Position numbers and translations under genes: made by a program. DNA of 64,000 bases from Tigriopus japonicus. Taxonomy: Eukaryota; Arthropoda; Copepoda; Harpacticoida; Harpacticidae. The stretch lies in NCBI GenBank assembly GCA_010645155.1, contig CM021314.1, positions 7,117,148-7,181,147 on the forward strand, read 5' to 3'. Positions 1 through 9,086 of this stretch are shown piece by piece (position 1 is the stretch's first letter; each line of letters starts with the position of its first letter). The notes under the pieces were generated by a model. It saw only the letters and a program-made list of their open reading frames with translations, searched no databases and had not been told where the DNA came from.

Positions 1-848
1 CAAGTTGATTTTTAAGTGTGGATTTTTTTGTTGGTGCAAAACCGGAATTGACAATCTCGTTAGTTTGGCTCACCCCCCAGTACATAACGTAAAATGACGG
101 ATTTTAGAAGCCTGCCCCGCTCAAAAAGCCAAATGTTCGACAACCAACCGAGAATTCTTCCAATTAGCACCTTTAATGAGACCAAACCCTTGTGCACTTT
201 GCATGCTCGGCCACTTTTCCACCACAACCCTTCCAACGAACTTTGAGCTCGTTCAAAGTGAAAGCCTACGATTTAGTCTCGTGAAAGGTGTTAATTGGAT
301 CAAATATGATCGAAGATCGGACCAAAACAGGTTTTAATTTCGTTTGGCTATTCCCCAATTCGTTGCTCACCGTTCTCTCGCCGTGCTCTCGAGCTCGGCT
401 TCCTGGTGCCAAGTTCTCGGGCTAAAGCCCTCGAACTTGTCACCCTGCAGCCGAGCTCTCGAGCAGGGCAAGATTTTCTAACCCCTCGATTTCTTGATTC
501 CCATATTCCAAGGATTCACAGAATCAATCAATTTATTTCCTTGGCTGAAGCTTTGACGTTGAACTTTCTTCGAAGTTATTTTTTGCGTGGAAATTAGAAA
601 ACAACGCGTAAAGAGCTTGAAAAAGACGAATAATATGCAAATAAGACGAAAAAAAAATTCGCGACGAATAAAGGCTCAGAAGACGAATAGTTTTTCCGTT
701 ACGGAAAGTGGAACCCCCTGGTATAAGCAGTACTTTCTTTTGGTTCTGGATTCTTACCCTCCCCTGGGAGAATGTAGCATTTTCTACCGGGAAAATATTA
801 GTGACAACAAGCTTTACGGGGCCCATGTGGGAACAGGGGTTTTTGGGT
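1..848. other. Non-coding stretch, nothing recognised
   Basis: No open frame here looks like a gene: those present are short, overlap in both strands and carry no recognisable motif. Around 390-470 the sequence is richer in CTCGAG/GAGCTC-like words, but no known element could be identified. Probably intergenic. Confidence 0.5.
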
Positions 849-1069
849 GGGGAGAAGTAAGCGGGAGAAGTAAGTGGGAGAAGTAAGTGGGAGAAGTAAG
901 TGGGAGAAGTAAGTGGGAGAAGTAAGTGGGAGAAGTAAGTGGGAGAAGAAAGTGGGAGAAGTAAGTGGGAGAAGTAAGTAGTAGAAGTAAGTGGGAGAAG
1001 TAAGCGGGAGAAGTAAGTGCGAGAAGTAAGTGCGAGAAGGAAGCGGGAGAAGTGAGCATGAGAAGTAGG
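849..1069. repeat. 13-bp minisatellite, about 17 units
   Basis: The unit GTGGGAGAAGTAA is repeated head to tail for about 220 bp, with occasional substitutions (for example GCGGGAGAAGTAA and GTGCGAGAAGTAA) that become commoner toward the right end. Because 13 is not a multiple of three, the minus strand shows a repeated peptide only as a by-product. No gene is implied. Confidence 0.95.
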
Positions 1070-2862
1070 GACAGGAACTTGAAACGAAAAAAAACTATTC
1101 TATTTGTAGTCTTATCTCTATAATCTCATTCGTTACTCGTATTGTGCGTTCTCCTTTCGGTAATGGTAACGATGAGAGGTCCGGTCGAAAGAACGAACCA
1201 GTGATACCGAACAAATCATGCCAAAAAATATCGAAAGAAGAGTCAGATTTGGCTAGATGGAAGCAAATTGTTACTGTCATGCTTTTTCATTTCAGCAAAC
1301 AAATTTGAAAACTTAAGTTGCATTGATTTAAATTTTTGATAAGTTTTGAATAGTGATCACCCCGTATCAAAATAAAGATCTGATGAAACGGGAACTACAT
1401 CGAAATTATCAAAGCTCATTCGTCTCTTAGATCTGTTCTCTATTTTCTAACGTAGATTTCTAATTAGGTTGTAAGATTTTAAGGTTTCTTTCTTTTTAAA
1501 TTTTTTAGACTGTCTCGCTGTTGATTTTGGTCTCAAATTGCTGCATTCTTTGACGCCTTGGTTATAAAATCCAATCAGATTCGAGAACGTCATAGTTTGT
1601 TGTGAGACTGGTCGCTTGTCAGACAAAAAGAAAGTGAAGAGGTCAATCAACTAGATAAAAATACAAAAATTACTAATCTATTAATTTGCTAGCTTGAGCT
1701 GTGGTGTTCATCAGATTCCCAGATGTCCAAAAACGAACGTATCTTGCGTTTCCTAAAGTTTCCTAAACCTGAGGTGGGCAATCTATCCGAGTTGGTTAGA
1801 TGTTTCCAGTAACTTCAACTTCACTATTTTGCATGAAATGGCCAAATGTCAGTGATGGAGCAAATGTGTAACCTACAAGTTGATGGTGAACAACCAAGAG
1901 ATTCAGATTTACGGAAAGCAAAATGGTCGTCATTTGCTTGTGGACGTGTAGCCATCACACGTCATAAATCGAGACACTTTTTGGACTTACTACCATCAAC
2001 GACGTATTGTAGAACAATGGAGGAATATGACTTATTTTGCCAAAAATAAGTATATTGCAAAATGCTGCTTCTTTCTCAAACATTGAGACTTGAAACTTCA
2101 TGTAAACTTGTGAAAATGCAATGAATATATGATATATATGTGTATTTCAAATAGTATGAGCAAAATAACACAAGAGAAATGACAACGTATTCAACACTTT
2201 TACACTTGGTTGAAAGTATTTGTCATAATCACAGAATAATTTGATAGAACATGTCAAGTATTTTATCGGGCTTTTTAACAAGCAGTCGTTTCACTCTACA
2301 TGATTTATTAAAATCATACTTGGCATTGAATCCTTCTTGTTGTGGGTTTCAGGGTTAAATTATTAAGAAAGTCTTGTCTGGCCAACAAAGCCAGCCATTG
2401 AATCATACAACTTTTCCGATCGGCAACCTCATGTCCAGGATCATAACATTTTTCCATTTGTGCGTGTATATTAGCATGTAACAGTTTTCTTGAGAAAGAA
2501 GAAAGACCAAAGAGGAGAAGTGAAAGTGGGACTTCTTTCCTTGAAGGAGACTGCTAGCACTTTTTCCCCCACCATGGCATCGAAGATTTTTTGGTCAAGT
2601 CTCTTTGCTTGCTCTGACACTAATTGACTCAAAGTTATAGTTTAAGTGCTCAAAGGCAGCTGATTGTTAACCATCTAGACACATTTTCAGCCAAGATAAC
2701 AATTAATACAGCACTGCGCATTATCTTCATCATCATGTTTCACAAAAACGTCAGATTGCATTTTGGCTGATTTTCTCAGTTTTTCGTCTACTTATTTGGA
2801 TTGTTTTTTTCTTCTTTGAGTTCACTATTTTGAACAGGGTAAGCACTGATCACAACAGTTTT

Positions 2863-2877
2863 AAGTTCCAAGTGTAG
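2863..2877. repeat. Left target-site duplication of SINE
   Basis: The 15-bp word AAGTTCCAAGTGTAG occurs here and again, without a mismatch, at 3341-3355. The two copies directly bracket the tRNA-derived element, as expected for insertion by LINE-type target-primed reverse transcription. Confidence 0.9.
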
Positions 2878-3340
2878 GGGGTGAGGCATGGCGTAGTGCG
2901 TACTGCGTCGGTTTGTCGTGCAGATGGCTGAGGTTCGATCCCGGCTGACTGCCACCCTCAAAACTCAACTCTTCGGAGTCAAAATTTAGCATTTGAACCG
3001 TCTTTCAAATGCAACACACAACTTTCCAAACTCAACTCTTCGGAGTCAAAATTTAGCGTTGAACTGTCTTTCAATGCAAAACTAGGCAAGCCCCGGTTCG
3101 ATCCCGGGCTTGACGAGTCCTAGTGACCTGTGGTATTAAGTTACATGCAGAAGTCACGGCCCTTGACGGCTTAAATGGGCGAACCTGGGGTCATTCCCGA
3201 GGGTGAGGTAAAAATTAATGCTTGCTTGTTAGCTTGTCCAAGTGGAGCGGCAATATCCCCATATGGCGGACAGCCTCTATCAGATCGCAGCTGCGAAGCT
3301 GCGTTCTGACTCCTCAACAAACAAAAACAAACAAACAAAC
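2878..3340 (+). mobile_element. Full-length tRNA-derived SINE
   Basis: A 463-bp retroposon. The head is tRNA-like: an A-box-like TGGCGTAGTGCG at 2889-2900, a B box GGTTCGATCCC at 2932-2942, and acceptor-like GGGGTG/CCACCC ends that could pair across about 75 bp. The body contains a roughly 53-bp unit twice in tandem (about 2961-3014 and 3028-3079; each has CTCTTCGGAGTCAAAATTTA). A second T-arm-like hairpin with another GGTTCGATCCC follows at 3095-3105, which suggests a dimeric or composite origin. The 3' end is an (ACAA/AAAC)n tail at about 3316-3340. Perfect 15-bp target duplications flank it. Such elements are transcribed by RNA polymerase III and mobilised by a partner LINE; no partner LINE is visible in this window. 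Confidence 0.9.
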
Positions 3341-3355
3341 AAGTTCCAAGTGTAG
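3341..3355. repeat. Right target-site duplication of SINE
   Basis: Exact second copy of AAGTTCCAAGTGTAG, directly after the (AAAC)n tail. It fixes the 3' end of the SINE. Confidence 0.9.
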
Positions 3356-4039
3356 CCAACATCGGATTTCTAATTTCAATGGGAAATTCTTCATCTTTTC
3401 CTCAACACATTTCTAAAGGTGGATAACTTCTCTAGTTGATTATTCACTTGTGATGACTTTTTCGGGTTCAGTGATTCTAGTACAAAGAATACGAAATATG
3501 TAAGATTTCAATTTGAACTTTGGATAGAGATTTAACTTCAATGGTTCATTGTTCAATTGTTCAATGGTCCTTTCTACCAGTGTTCAAAGTAATTTTCCTC
3601 AGTATTAGGCCGTAAAGAACTTGTTGCCAATAATTCATGAAGCAAACGGTATGACTTTGAGCAAGTTAGAAACCATTTTGCAAGATTTGGGAGCACTGAA
3701 ACATGAACGATTCAGAAAATAAGGGTATCAAGGATTACGATACTTCTGGAGCAAATTCGTCAGGGAGACAGTCTAAAAACTTTAATGACGAAGAAACCTT
3801 AAAAATTTACGACTACCTAATTAGTATTTGACGGTAAAAAATAGCAGAGAGGTTGATAAGACGATCGGGTTTTGAGAATTTCGATGTAGTTTCCGTTTCA
3901 TGAGATCTTTATTTTTATACGGGGTGTGATGTGTTTCGAACCAGGAGTGATGCAGTTTTGACTTAGAAGTTTATCGCTGTTAAAAAGGGCACGTTGTATT
4001 AAACTTTTTGAAAAGACCTGAACAGGGACCAATGGATAA

Positions 4040-4253
4040 GTGTAATCGAACGAATTCAGCTGGGGATTCTGGGGCCAAAATGGCTAGGAATGCATCGGAG
4101 TCGAGACTCACCCTCCATAAAATTTAATCAAAATTCGTGAGCCCAACTGCTTCCTCACGTAGCAAACTAAAACTATGAAATGTCATAACATAGTTCTGAC
4201 CCATCCCTAGTCATTTTGGCCCAGAATTCAAAGCTGAATTCGTTCGATTACAC
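4040..4253. mobile_element. Foldback miniature element, copy 1
   Basis: The left end (4040 to about 4088, starting GTGTAATCGAACGAATTCAG) is repeated in reverse complement at the right end (about 4205-4253). The arms can pair over nearly 50 bp with a few mismatches, and a roughly 115-bp middle lies between. No coding potential. A diverged relative lies at 11769-12008, which shows that this is a dispersed family rather than a chance palindrome. No target duplication could be fixed, so superfamily assignment is open. Confidence 0.7.
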
Positions 4254-4701
4254 TCCTCCATCTGGCAACACTCGAACTAGTTCGATTTTGAGTTCCATCG
4301 ATGGCAAAAAAAATGCATTTCGAGTTGGCAGTGCTGCCATATTTTATGGTAGTAAAGGTCTATGGCTTGTTGAAAAGTTTTGTTGTGGTCAGATTTTTGA
4401 CCATAAAAACCAAAATGGCAAAACTTTGTCAAAAATCAAACTCAAAACACATCAGTAGTTTTGAATCAAGCATAAACAGTACGGGATTATTCAAAAGCTT
4501 AAAAAGAATATATGTATCATCTTAATTTGTGATACAAATCATAGAACCACCCACATCGCAACACAATCAAATTTGAAATCAAGATATTAAATAATGATAC
4601 TTTATACCACAGAGCAATAATTTATCAACAGTTCTATGAAGATTATCACTGAACCTCTCAACCTAGACAGGAATGGCAAGTCCACTAATCGGAAGAATCG
4701 G

Positions 4702-5163
4702 TTGGAACAAGAAGCACGGAAATCATGGAGTGAGAGGCTAGAAATGAGAATTATGATTTCCAGCAGAAACAAACCATTTGCGTTCTTCTGCAAATGAGAA
4801 CTGGGTTGCATTGAGAAGAACACGTATTTCAAATTTCAGCCCAAGCGAATGCCGGAGTGAAAAGTTATGCCTTCTCAAACTTATGTACTGAAGAGAGCAT
4901 AGAATGAATGAACTCGCCCTTTTGTGGTAAAACGATTACCACAAAAGGGCGAGTTCATTCATTCTCGGTAGGATTTGCACTGAACTTTGAGTGAGCCTAA
5001 CTTTTGTCTCCGACGTTCGATTGAGCTGAAAATTGAAATACGTATTCTTGTCAACATATGCAAGGTCTCATATGCAGAAGAACGTAATTGAATTGTTCTT
5101 ACTGGAAATCATTATTCTCATTGCAAGCCTCCAACTCCATGATTTCAGTGCTTCTTGGTTGGA
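4702..5163. repeat. Long near-perfect hairpin (arms about 230 bp, 5-nt loop)
   Basis: The left arm 4702-4930 is repeated in reverse complement at 4936-5163, separated only by AACGA. The inner 30 bp of each arm (4901-4930 and 4936-4965) pair perfectly. The outer parts match at roughly 75-80% by eye with small indels. RNA from either strand would fold into one long duplex, as in hairpin-siRNA precursors or foldback elements. No open frame of note and no obvious target duplication. Confidence 0.85.
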
Positions 5164-5291
5164 AGTATATCAGAAACGTTAAAAATACCTATTACATATT
5201 GCAACAAGTTCTAAAAACACACGGTATTGATTTAAAACATTAGCGATTTCACAATTTTCGTCCCACAGTCGCTCTGATTCTTTAGTGTTTA

Positions 5292-5756
5292 CTAGAGACT
5301 CTCTAGTGAGAGACCGGCGAGGTTGGGACCGGCGTCAATGACGTCATTCAATTCGCATCATGTGATTGGCTGATCCCCTTTTGGGCGCCGTTTTCAACTT
5401 TTCCAAACAGCCGGAACCCTCAACAAGCCCTTGCTCAATCCAGTGCCTCCACATCTTACTTTGAAGCTGAACGTTTGCGTCTTTCTAGAGCCCAACTTAA
5501 TGCGCCATAAAAAGGGTTGATGCTTCCAACTTGTATTTTTCTGTTCCAAAACCATTTTGAAAGTTTGCAATTTAAGACTGAACATTGGGCAAGGTCACTT
5601 GAAAAGGTTTCAGTGAAAAATCTATTTTACAATTTTTACGTCCAAAGCATGGAGAGTCTGTTTATTTGGAAATGTTTTTAGTTCAAAAAATCGTTTACTT
5701 TTCTCCATGGCGCTTGAGTCAAAACCTCGCCCGTCTCTCACTAGAGCGTCTCTAGG
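5292..5756. mobile_element. Probable MITE with 30+ bp terminal inverted repeats
   Basis: The left end (CTAGAGACTCTCTAGTGAGA, continuing GACCGGCGAGG) is matched in reverse complement at 5721-5756 with about three differences. The 5-bp word GTTTA sits immediately outside both ends (5287-5291 and 5757-5761) and may be the target duplication. The roughly 400-bp interior has only short frames and no transposase. Superfamily not assigned. Confidence 0.55.
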
Positions 5757-5829
5757 GTTTACGCGCCGATCAGCGCCATCTCTTCGTCACTTTCAGAACC
5801 CGAGGCACAACAAACTCTTGATCAGTCTT

Positions 5830-5913
5830 AATGGGATAAAAATCCGAGAGTGCGTGACCGCTTTTTTTCAAGTAGCGAAGGGCCTACTTTACCGTTTTAG
5901 GAGACTTCTATTG
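5830..5913. repeat. Inverted repeat C, left copy
   Basis: These 84 bp recur in reverse complement at 7622-7705 with only a few differences. The segment includes AAATCCGAGAGTGCGTGA and a poly-T tract. It forms the outer layer of a nested inverted-repeat block, so it is probably a piece of a dispersed element. Confidence 0.85.
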
Positions 5914-6073
5914 TAGTAATGCTTCAGTAGAAATGCAATTACATGATGTTTTCGACAGTCTATTCCCAAAGTTAGGTGGAGTTCTTTTAGGGGAGATATT
6001 TATCTACGTGATGAAAGAGTCTTTGAACAGATTGGTTGACATATTGTTGAGGATGAGGCATATAAAAAATGAT
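5902..6073. repeat. Inverted repeat A, left arm
   Basis: These 172 bp reappear in reverse complement at 6807-6978 with only a handful of mismatches. The two copies therefore encode the same short peptide on opposite strands (starting MQLHDVFDSLFPKLGG). Because this identity comes from the DNA duplication, it is not independent evidence for a protein. Confidence 0.9.
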
Positions 6074-6288
6074 CCTGATTTGAGGTGGGACAAAATTTCC
6101 TGCTGCTATTGCAAGTTAGGTGTTGAGGGCAGATTAGGTAGAAGTTATCAAAGATCAGCAAGCCCTTTGACTGTGTTTGACCCTGGCCGCTCTTGCTTGC
6201 TCTTTGATTTTGAAGTTGCCAGTTCCTTGATCCCCTCACAAAGAGGGCTTGCCTCAACCAAGACTTCTCACTGATCTCGACTCTTGAT

Positions 6289-6619
6289 TAGTGATGGACC
6301 GAAAGCGCTTTCAGCCGAAATTACGGCCGAAATTTGGGTTTGGTTTCGGTTATGCCTACCAAAACCGAAAGCAGACAAATACTATATAAAATGGAGTTTG
6401 ACAACAAAATTGAAAAAAGATGGTCCAAAAACCTCTGAAATTTAAGTTTTCCGATTTTTCAAAATTTGCAACTACCAAACATTGAACACATGAGCATTAT
6501 ATTTTTTAAGGCGGATTTTTATTTGAACAATTTTGTAATTAGCTCCTTTCGGTTTCGGTTAAGCCCTCTTTCGGCCGAAACTTTTGGTTTCGGTTATGAG
6601 ACCTTTTGGTCCATCACTA
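6289..6619. mobile_element. hAT-like MITE with 8-bp target duplication
   Basis: A 331-bp element with ends TAGTGATGGACC...GGTCCATCACTA. It is flanked on both sides by the perfect 8-bp direct repeat CTCTTGAT (6281-6288 and 6620-6627). The subterminal regions carry repeated inverted CCGAAA/TTTCGG words. An 8-bp duplication with TAGTG-type ends is the standard signature of hAT-superfamily non-autonomous elements. There is no coding capacity. It sits in the loop of inverted repeat A and so is younger than that structure. Confidence 0.9.
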
Positions 6620-6806
6620 CTCTTGATTTATGGTAATACATCTTTCTATACTCAGCCTTGTTAGATAACTCTCTGGCAAACAGGGGCAAAAGCAACAGGC
6701 GGGAAAAGATGAAGTGCTTCCATCAGAAAGATGACTTGTCTGCTGCCGTCTGTTTCTGTTCAGTAATCCAGCCAGAATGCACCAAGACACCCTAAATATA
6801 AGGGCA

Positions 6807-6978
6807 ATCATTTTTTATATGCCTCATCCTCAACAATATGTCAACCAATCTGTTCAAAGACTCTTTCATCACGTAGATAAATATCTCCCCTAAAAGAACT
6901 CCACCTAACTTTGGGAATAGACTGTCGAAAACATCATGCAATTGCATATCTACTGAAGCATTACTACAATAGAAGTCT
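6807..6978. repeat. Inverted repeat A, right arm
   Basis: Reverse-complement partner of 5902-6073. The minus-strand open frame that crosses it (6792-7199) has no recognised domain and is read as element sequence. Confidence 0.9.
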
Positions 6979-7050
6979 AGCTTAGAAAACCACCCCGCAA
7001 TGCTAAGTGCAACCTCACGTGAGCGAGGTTGCGTGGTAAAAACAAACGTA
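6976..7050. repeat. Inverted repeat B, left copy
   Basis: These 75 bp (TCTAGCTTAGAAAACCACCC onward) recur in reverse complement at 7546-7620. The segment holds its own small stem, GCAACCTC/GAGGTTGC, around 7010-7030. In the right-hand partner, segment B is fused directly to segment C, which suggests that several copies of one element were rearranged here. Confidence 0.85.
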
Positions 7051-7545
7051 GCGAATGTTTTGTGTTTGCAATAAAAGCATGTGGTTGCTACAGCTTGATG
7101 AGACTTCTCTAAACGGGAATCACGGGGAATCACCAAACTCCAGGCAGTCTTAAGGACGGGCCGGTACGCTCTTGGACCTAGAAGTCCAAGTTGGCACATG
7201 GATTCTCAGTGTCTCGGCATAGATAAATATGCAAAGTGTATGTTGCAACACAGTTTTAGGATTAGGCTTAAGGCCCTGCAGGGCTAGGCTTTGGGACCAT
7301 ATGTTGTGACCGTTAGCTTAGGCGAGTTTTTGAAAAGTTGATTGATTACTTCTCCTACTTGCTTCTTAAGAGCGCTGAAACCTATTCTTTTCTTCCGAGA
7401 CACTGACAATTGCAGAGCCTACCATCACGGTACGCAAGAATTGTCGAAACGATTGTGCAAGACTGCCGAAATAAGTTACTTGGCTGAGGTGCCATCACTC
7501 GAAAGTCATGCAAGACGAAAAACTGCCTCACAGGTAAATTCACGG

Positions 7546-7705
7546 TACGTTTGTTTTTACCACGTAACCTCAATCATGCGAGGATGCACTTAGCATTGCG
7601 GGGTGGTTTTCTAAGCTAGAACAATAGAAGTCTCTTAAAACGGTAAAGTAGGCCCTTCGCTACTTGAAAAAAAGCGATCACGCACTCTCGGATTTTTTCC
7701 CCATT
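7546..7705. repeat. Composite inverted partner of repeats B and C
   Basis: 7546-7620 is the reverse complement of 6976-7050 and 7622-7705 is the reverse complement of 5830-5913. The two segments, apart by more than 1 kb on the left, are adjacent here. The block ends about 110 bp from the stop codon of the NK2 homeobox gene. Confidence 0.85.
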
Positions 7706-7812
7706 GATAACTTGCAATACAGAAAAGGGGTGCTGAATGGTTTAGCCAGAAAAATCGAAAGGAGGAGAACTTTTGACCCCATGAATAGGTAAAGATTTTC
7801 ATCATATTGTGT

Positions 7813-7818
7813 TTTATT
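7813..7818 (-). promoter_or_regulatory. Poly(A) signal overlapping the NK2 gene stop codon
   Basis: On the minus strand the stop and the next bases read TGAATAAA, so the last base of TGA is the first base of a canonical AATAAA. If used, the 3' UTR would be only about 15-30 nt. It may instead be chance, with a later signal in the repeat block. Confidence 0.4.
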
Positions 7819-8123
7819 CACCAAGCTCGGTTTTGAAGACATGTGTATTGATTCCCGCTCACATTGTCAGCCAATAGATCTCTGGAATGGTTGGAGTGAT
7901 GATAACTCATTTGCACGAGAGTAGGCAGCTGAGAAGATGCGCTAGCACTAATTCCAGATACACCAATATCTACAGATGATGCATTGGACGGGAGGATGTA
8001 TTCAGATTTGGCGTTTGCATTGCTCATATTAAGGTCCAAGGAATTCAATATGTCCCCATTGGGTGTACTGCATGGTTTTCCATCTTTGACTAAAACTGGG
8101 ACAGCCACTCGTCGAGGGGAGCT
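7818..8123 (-). CDS. NKX2-1/scarecrow homeobox gene, last coding exon
   Basis: The final 101 codons of an NK2.1-class homeodomain transcription factor (nuclear, DNA-binding). The exon opens with SSP followed by RRVAVPVLVKDGKPC, the NK2-specific domain found just after the homeodomain in this class. The rest is Ser/Asn-rich and ends in NRAW; vertebrate NKX2-1 ends in a similar RTW-type tail. The acceptor (TTTTTTTCAG) lies at 8124-8125, and the 91-bp intron upstream separates this exon from the one encoding the end of the homeodomain, in phase 0. Orthologues pattern the brain and, in vertebrates, thyroid and lung. The exon is intact, with no frameshift. A repeat block starts about 110 bp downstream. 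Assignment to NK2.1 rather than NK2.2 (vnd) rests on RQAKEKAM in the neighbouring exon. Confidence 0.88.
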   Translation of the reverse strand, partial: SSPRRVAVPVLVKDGKPCSTPNGDILNSLDLNMSNANAKSEYILPSNASSVDIGVSGISASASSQLPTLVQMSYHHSNHSRDLLADNVSGNQYTCLQNRAW

Positions 8124-8214
8124 CTGAAAAAAATGAGGTTCATCCTTAGGATGGTACTTTAATTGTTATCCGACTATTCCAGTTGATCAAATAAAGAGGC
8201 TGGCAGGAACTTAC

Positions 8215-8304
8215 CACGTTTGAATCCGTGGATTGCTCGGACATGGCTTTCTCTTTTGCTTGCCTTTTATACTTGTATCGATGGTTTTGAAACCAAATTT
8301 TGAC
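8215..8304 (-). CDS. NKX2-1/scarecrow gene, exon with end of homeodomain
   Basis: A 90-bp exon of 30 codons, phase 0 at both ends. It encodes VKIWFQNHRYKYKRQA, which are homeodomain positions 45-60 including recognition helix 3. Asn51 is invariant, and Tyr54 is the NK2-class hallmark that favours CAAG-core sites. KEKAMSEQSTDSNV follows. The acceptor GTTTTCCTTTCAG abuts 8304 and the donor GTAAGT follows 8215. The intron between homeodomain residues 44 and 45 is a position reported in many homeobox genes. Residues 1-44 and the N-terminal TN motif should lie at higher coordinates. They were not found anywhere in the window by reading the minus strand, so the gene is incomplete here. Confidence 0.88.
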
Positions 8305-8878
8305 CTGAAAGGAAAACAAACATTATCGTTACATTTCAGTAAAAGCCTTTTGAGGCCAATAATATGTTGATTTATTTCACTGAGAAGAATTATCTATGCT
8401 ATTTTGTTAAAACAGTTGATGAGAGATGTTAAAAAAAGAGAAATAAAGGAACTATTGTACTTGTATGGAAAAGCTTCGGAAGCGACGGGCGCATGGGGGA
8501 ATTTTTGCGGTCTAATTATCAATCAACAGGTTTTTTTTCGACAAAACGAGATTGTATGAGATAGAAGAATTGGAAATCTGCACAACTCCACGAATACATA
8601 CGGTCAAAGCTGGATGTTAGTATATTGTCCGTCAGTATCAATGTTAATTCGATTCGTGCCAAATGTGCCTTTTGGTCGGTGGTATTAAATCTTTAGTTCG
8701 AGAGTTATTGTTATAGCTAGTTTTAACCATACATTTTGCCAAGAACTTGGTAGTCATCACGCATTGAATGGATTCACAGGGCGGATATACGGAAATTTTT
8801 GTTGGACGAGTTGAGTTACAACTGTTGAAGAGCAAAGGTTGCACGTGAAAACTTGATATTTCCGAAGATTATTAACTA
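8305..8878. other. Probable NK2 gene intron, nothing else seen
   Basis: Directly upstream (minus sense) of the helix-3 exon. AT-rich, with no homeobox-like frame and no recognised repeat. Presumed to be part of a large intron of the NKX2-1-like gene. Confidence 0.4.
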
Positions 8879-9086
8879 AGTTGTGCCCAAACAAACAAAT
8901 TTCCCTTCATGCCAAAGTTGTGTTCGTTTTTGAAATGTTGCGATTAAATAATGCGAAGTTAACGCGCAGAATCATGCCTCTGGTCTGACGGAGTATTCTT
9001 GACAGGCCCTGAACGAATGGGACATTTTCAGGTGGAACAAGTGACCAAGACTTCAATCCTACAAATGAACTTGTTTGGGCACAACT
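8879..9086. mobile_element. Small MITE with 24-bp terminal inverted repeats
   Basis: The end AGTTGTGCCCAAACAAACAA at 8879 is matched in reverse complement at 9063-9086 with one to three differences. The element is 208 bp and non-coding. No clear target duplication was found, so its family is unknown. Confidence 0.7.

Larger units (their letters stand above)
1358..3926. mobile_element. Long inverted-repeat structure, possible degraded DNA transposon
   Basis: The segment 1358-1521 reappears in reverse complement at 3762-3926, beginning with CACCCCGTAT on both sides. By eye roughly four of five bases match across about 165 bp, and weaker similarity continues inward to about 1590 and 3705. The interior (about 2.2 kb) has no transposase-like frame; the longest clear frame is 67 codons at 1846-2049 and is unrecognised. 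A younger SINE sits inside. No target-site duplication was identified, so the arms could be the ends of an old element or two separate insertions of one repeat in opposite orientation. Confidence 0.5.

Noticed and set aside
814..1059. Minus-strand open frame with repeated Leu-Thr-Ser-Pro peptide
   Set aside because: Entirely a translation of the 13-bp minisatellite.
3085..3115. Possible true tRNA gene (T-arm-like CCCCGGTTCGATCCCGGG)
   Set aside because: There is no cloverleaf around it; it lies inside the SINE body between its target duplications.
5933..7199. Two open frames on opposite strands encoding the same peptide (MQLHDVFDSLF...)
   Set aside because: They are the two arms of one inverted DNA repeat, so the match is not independent evidence of a gene.
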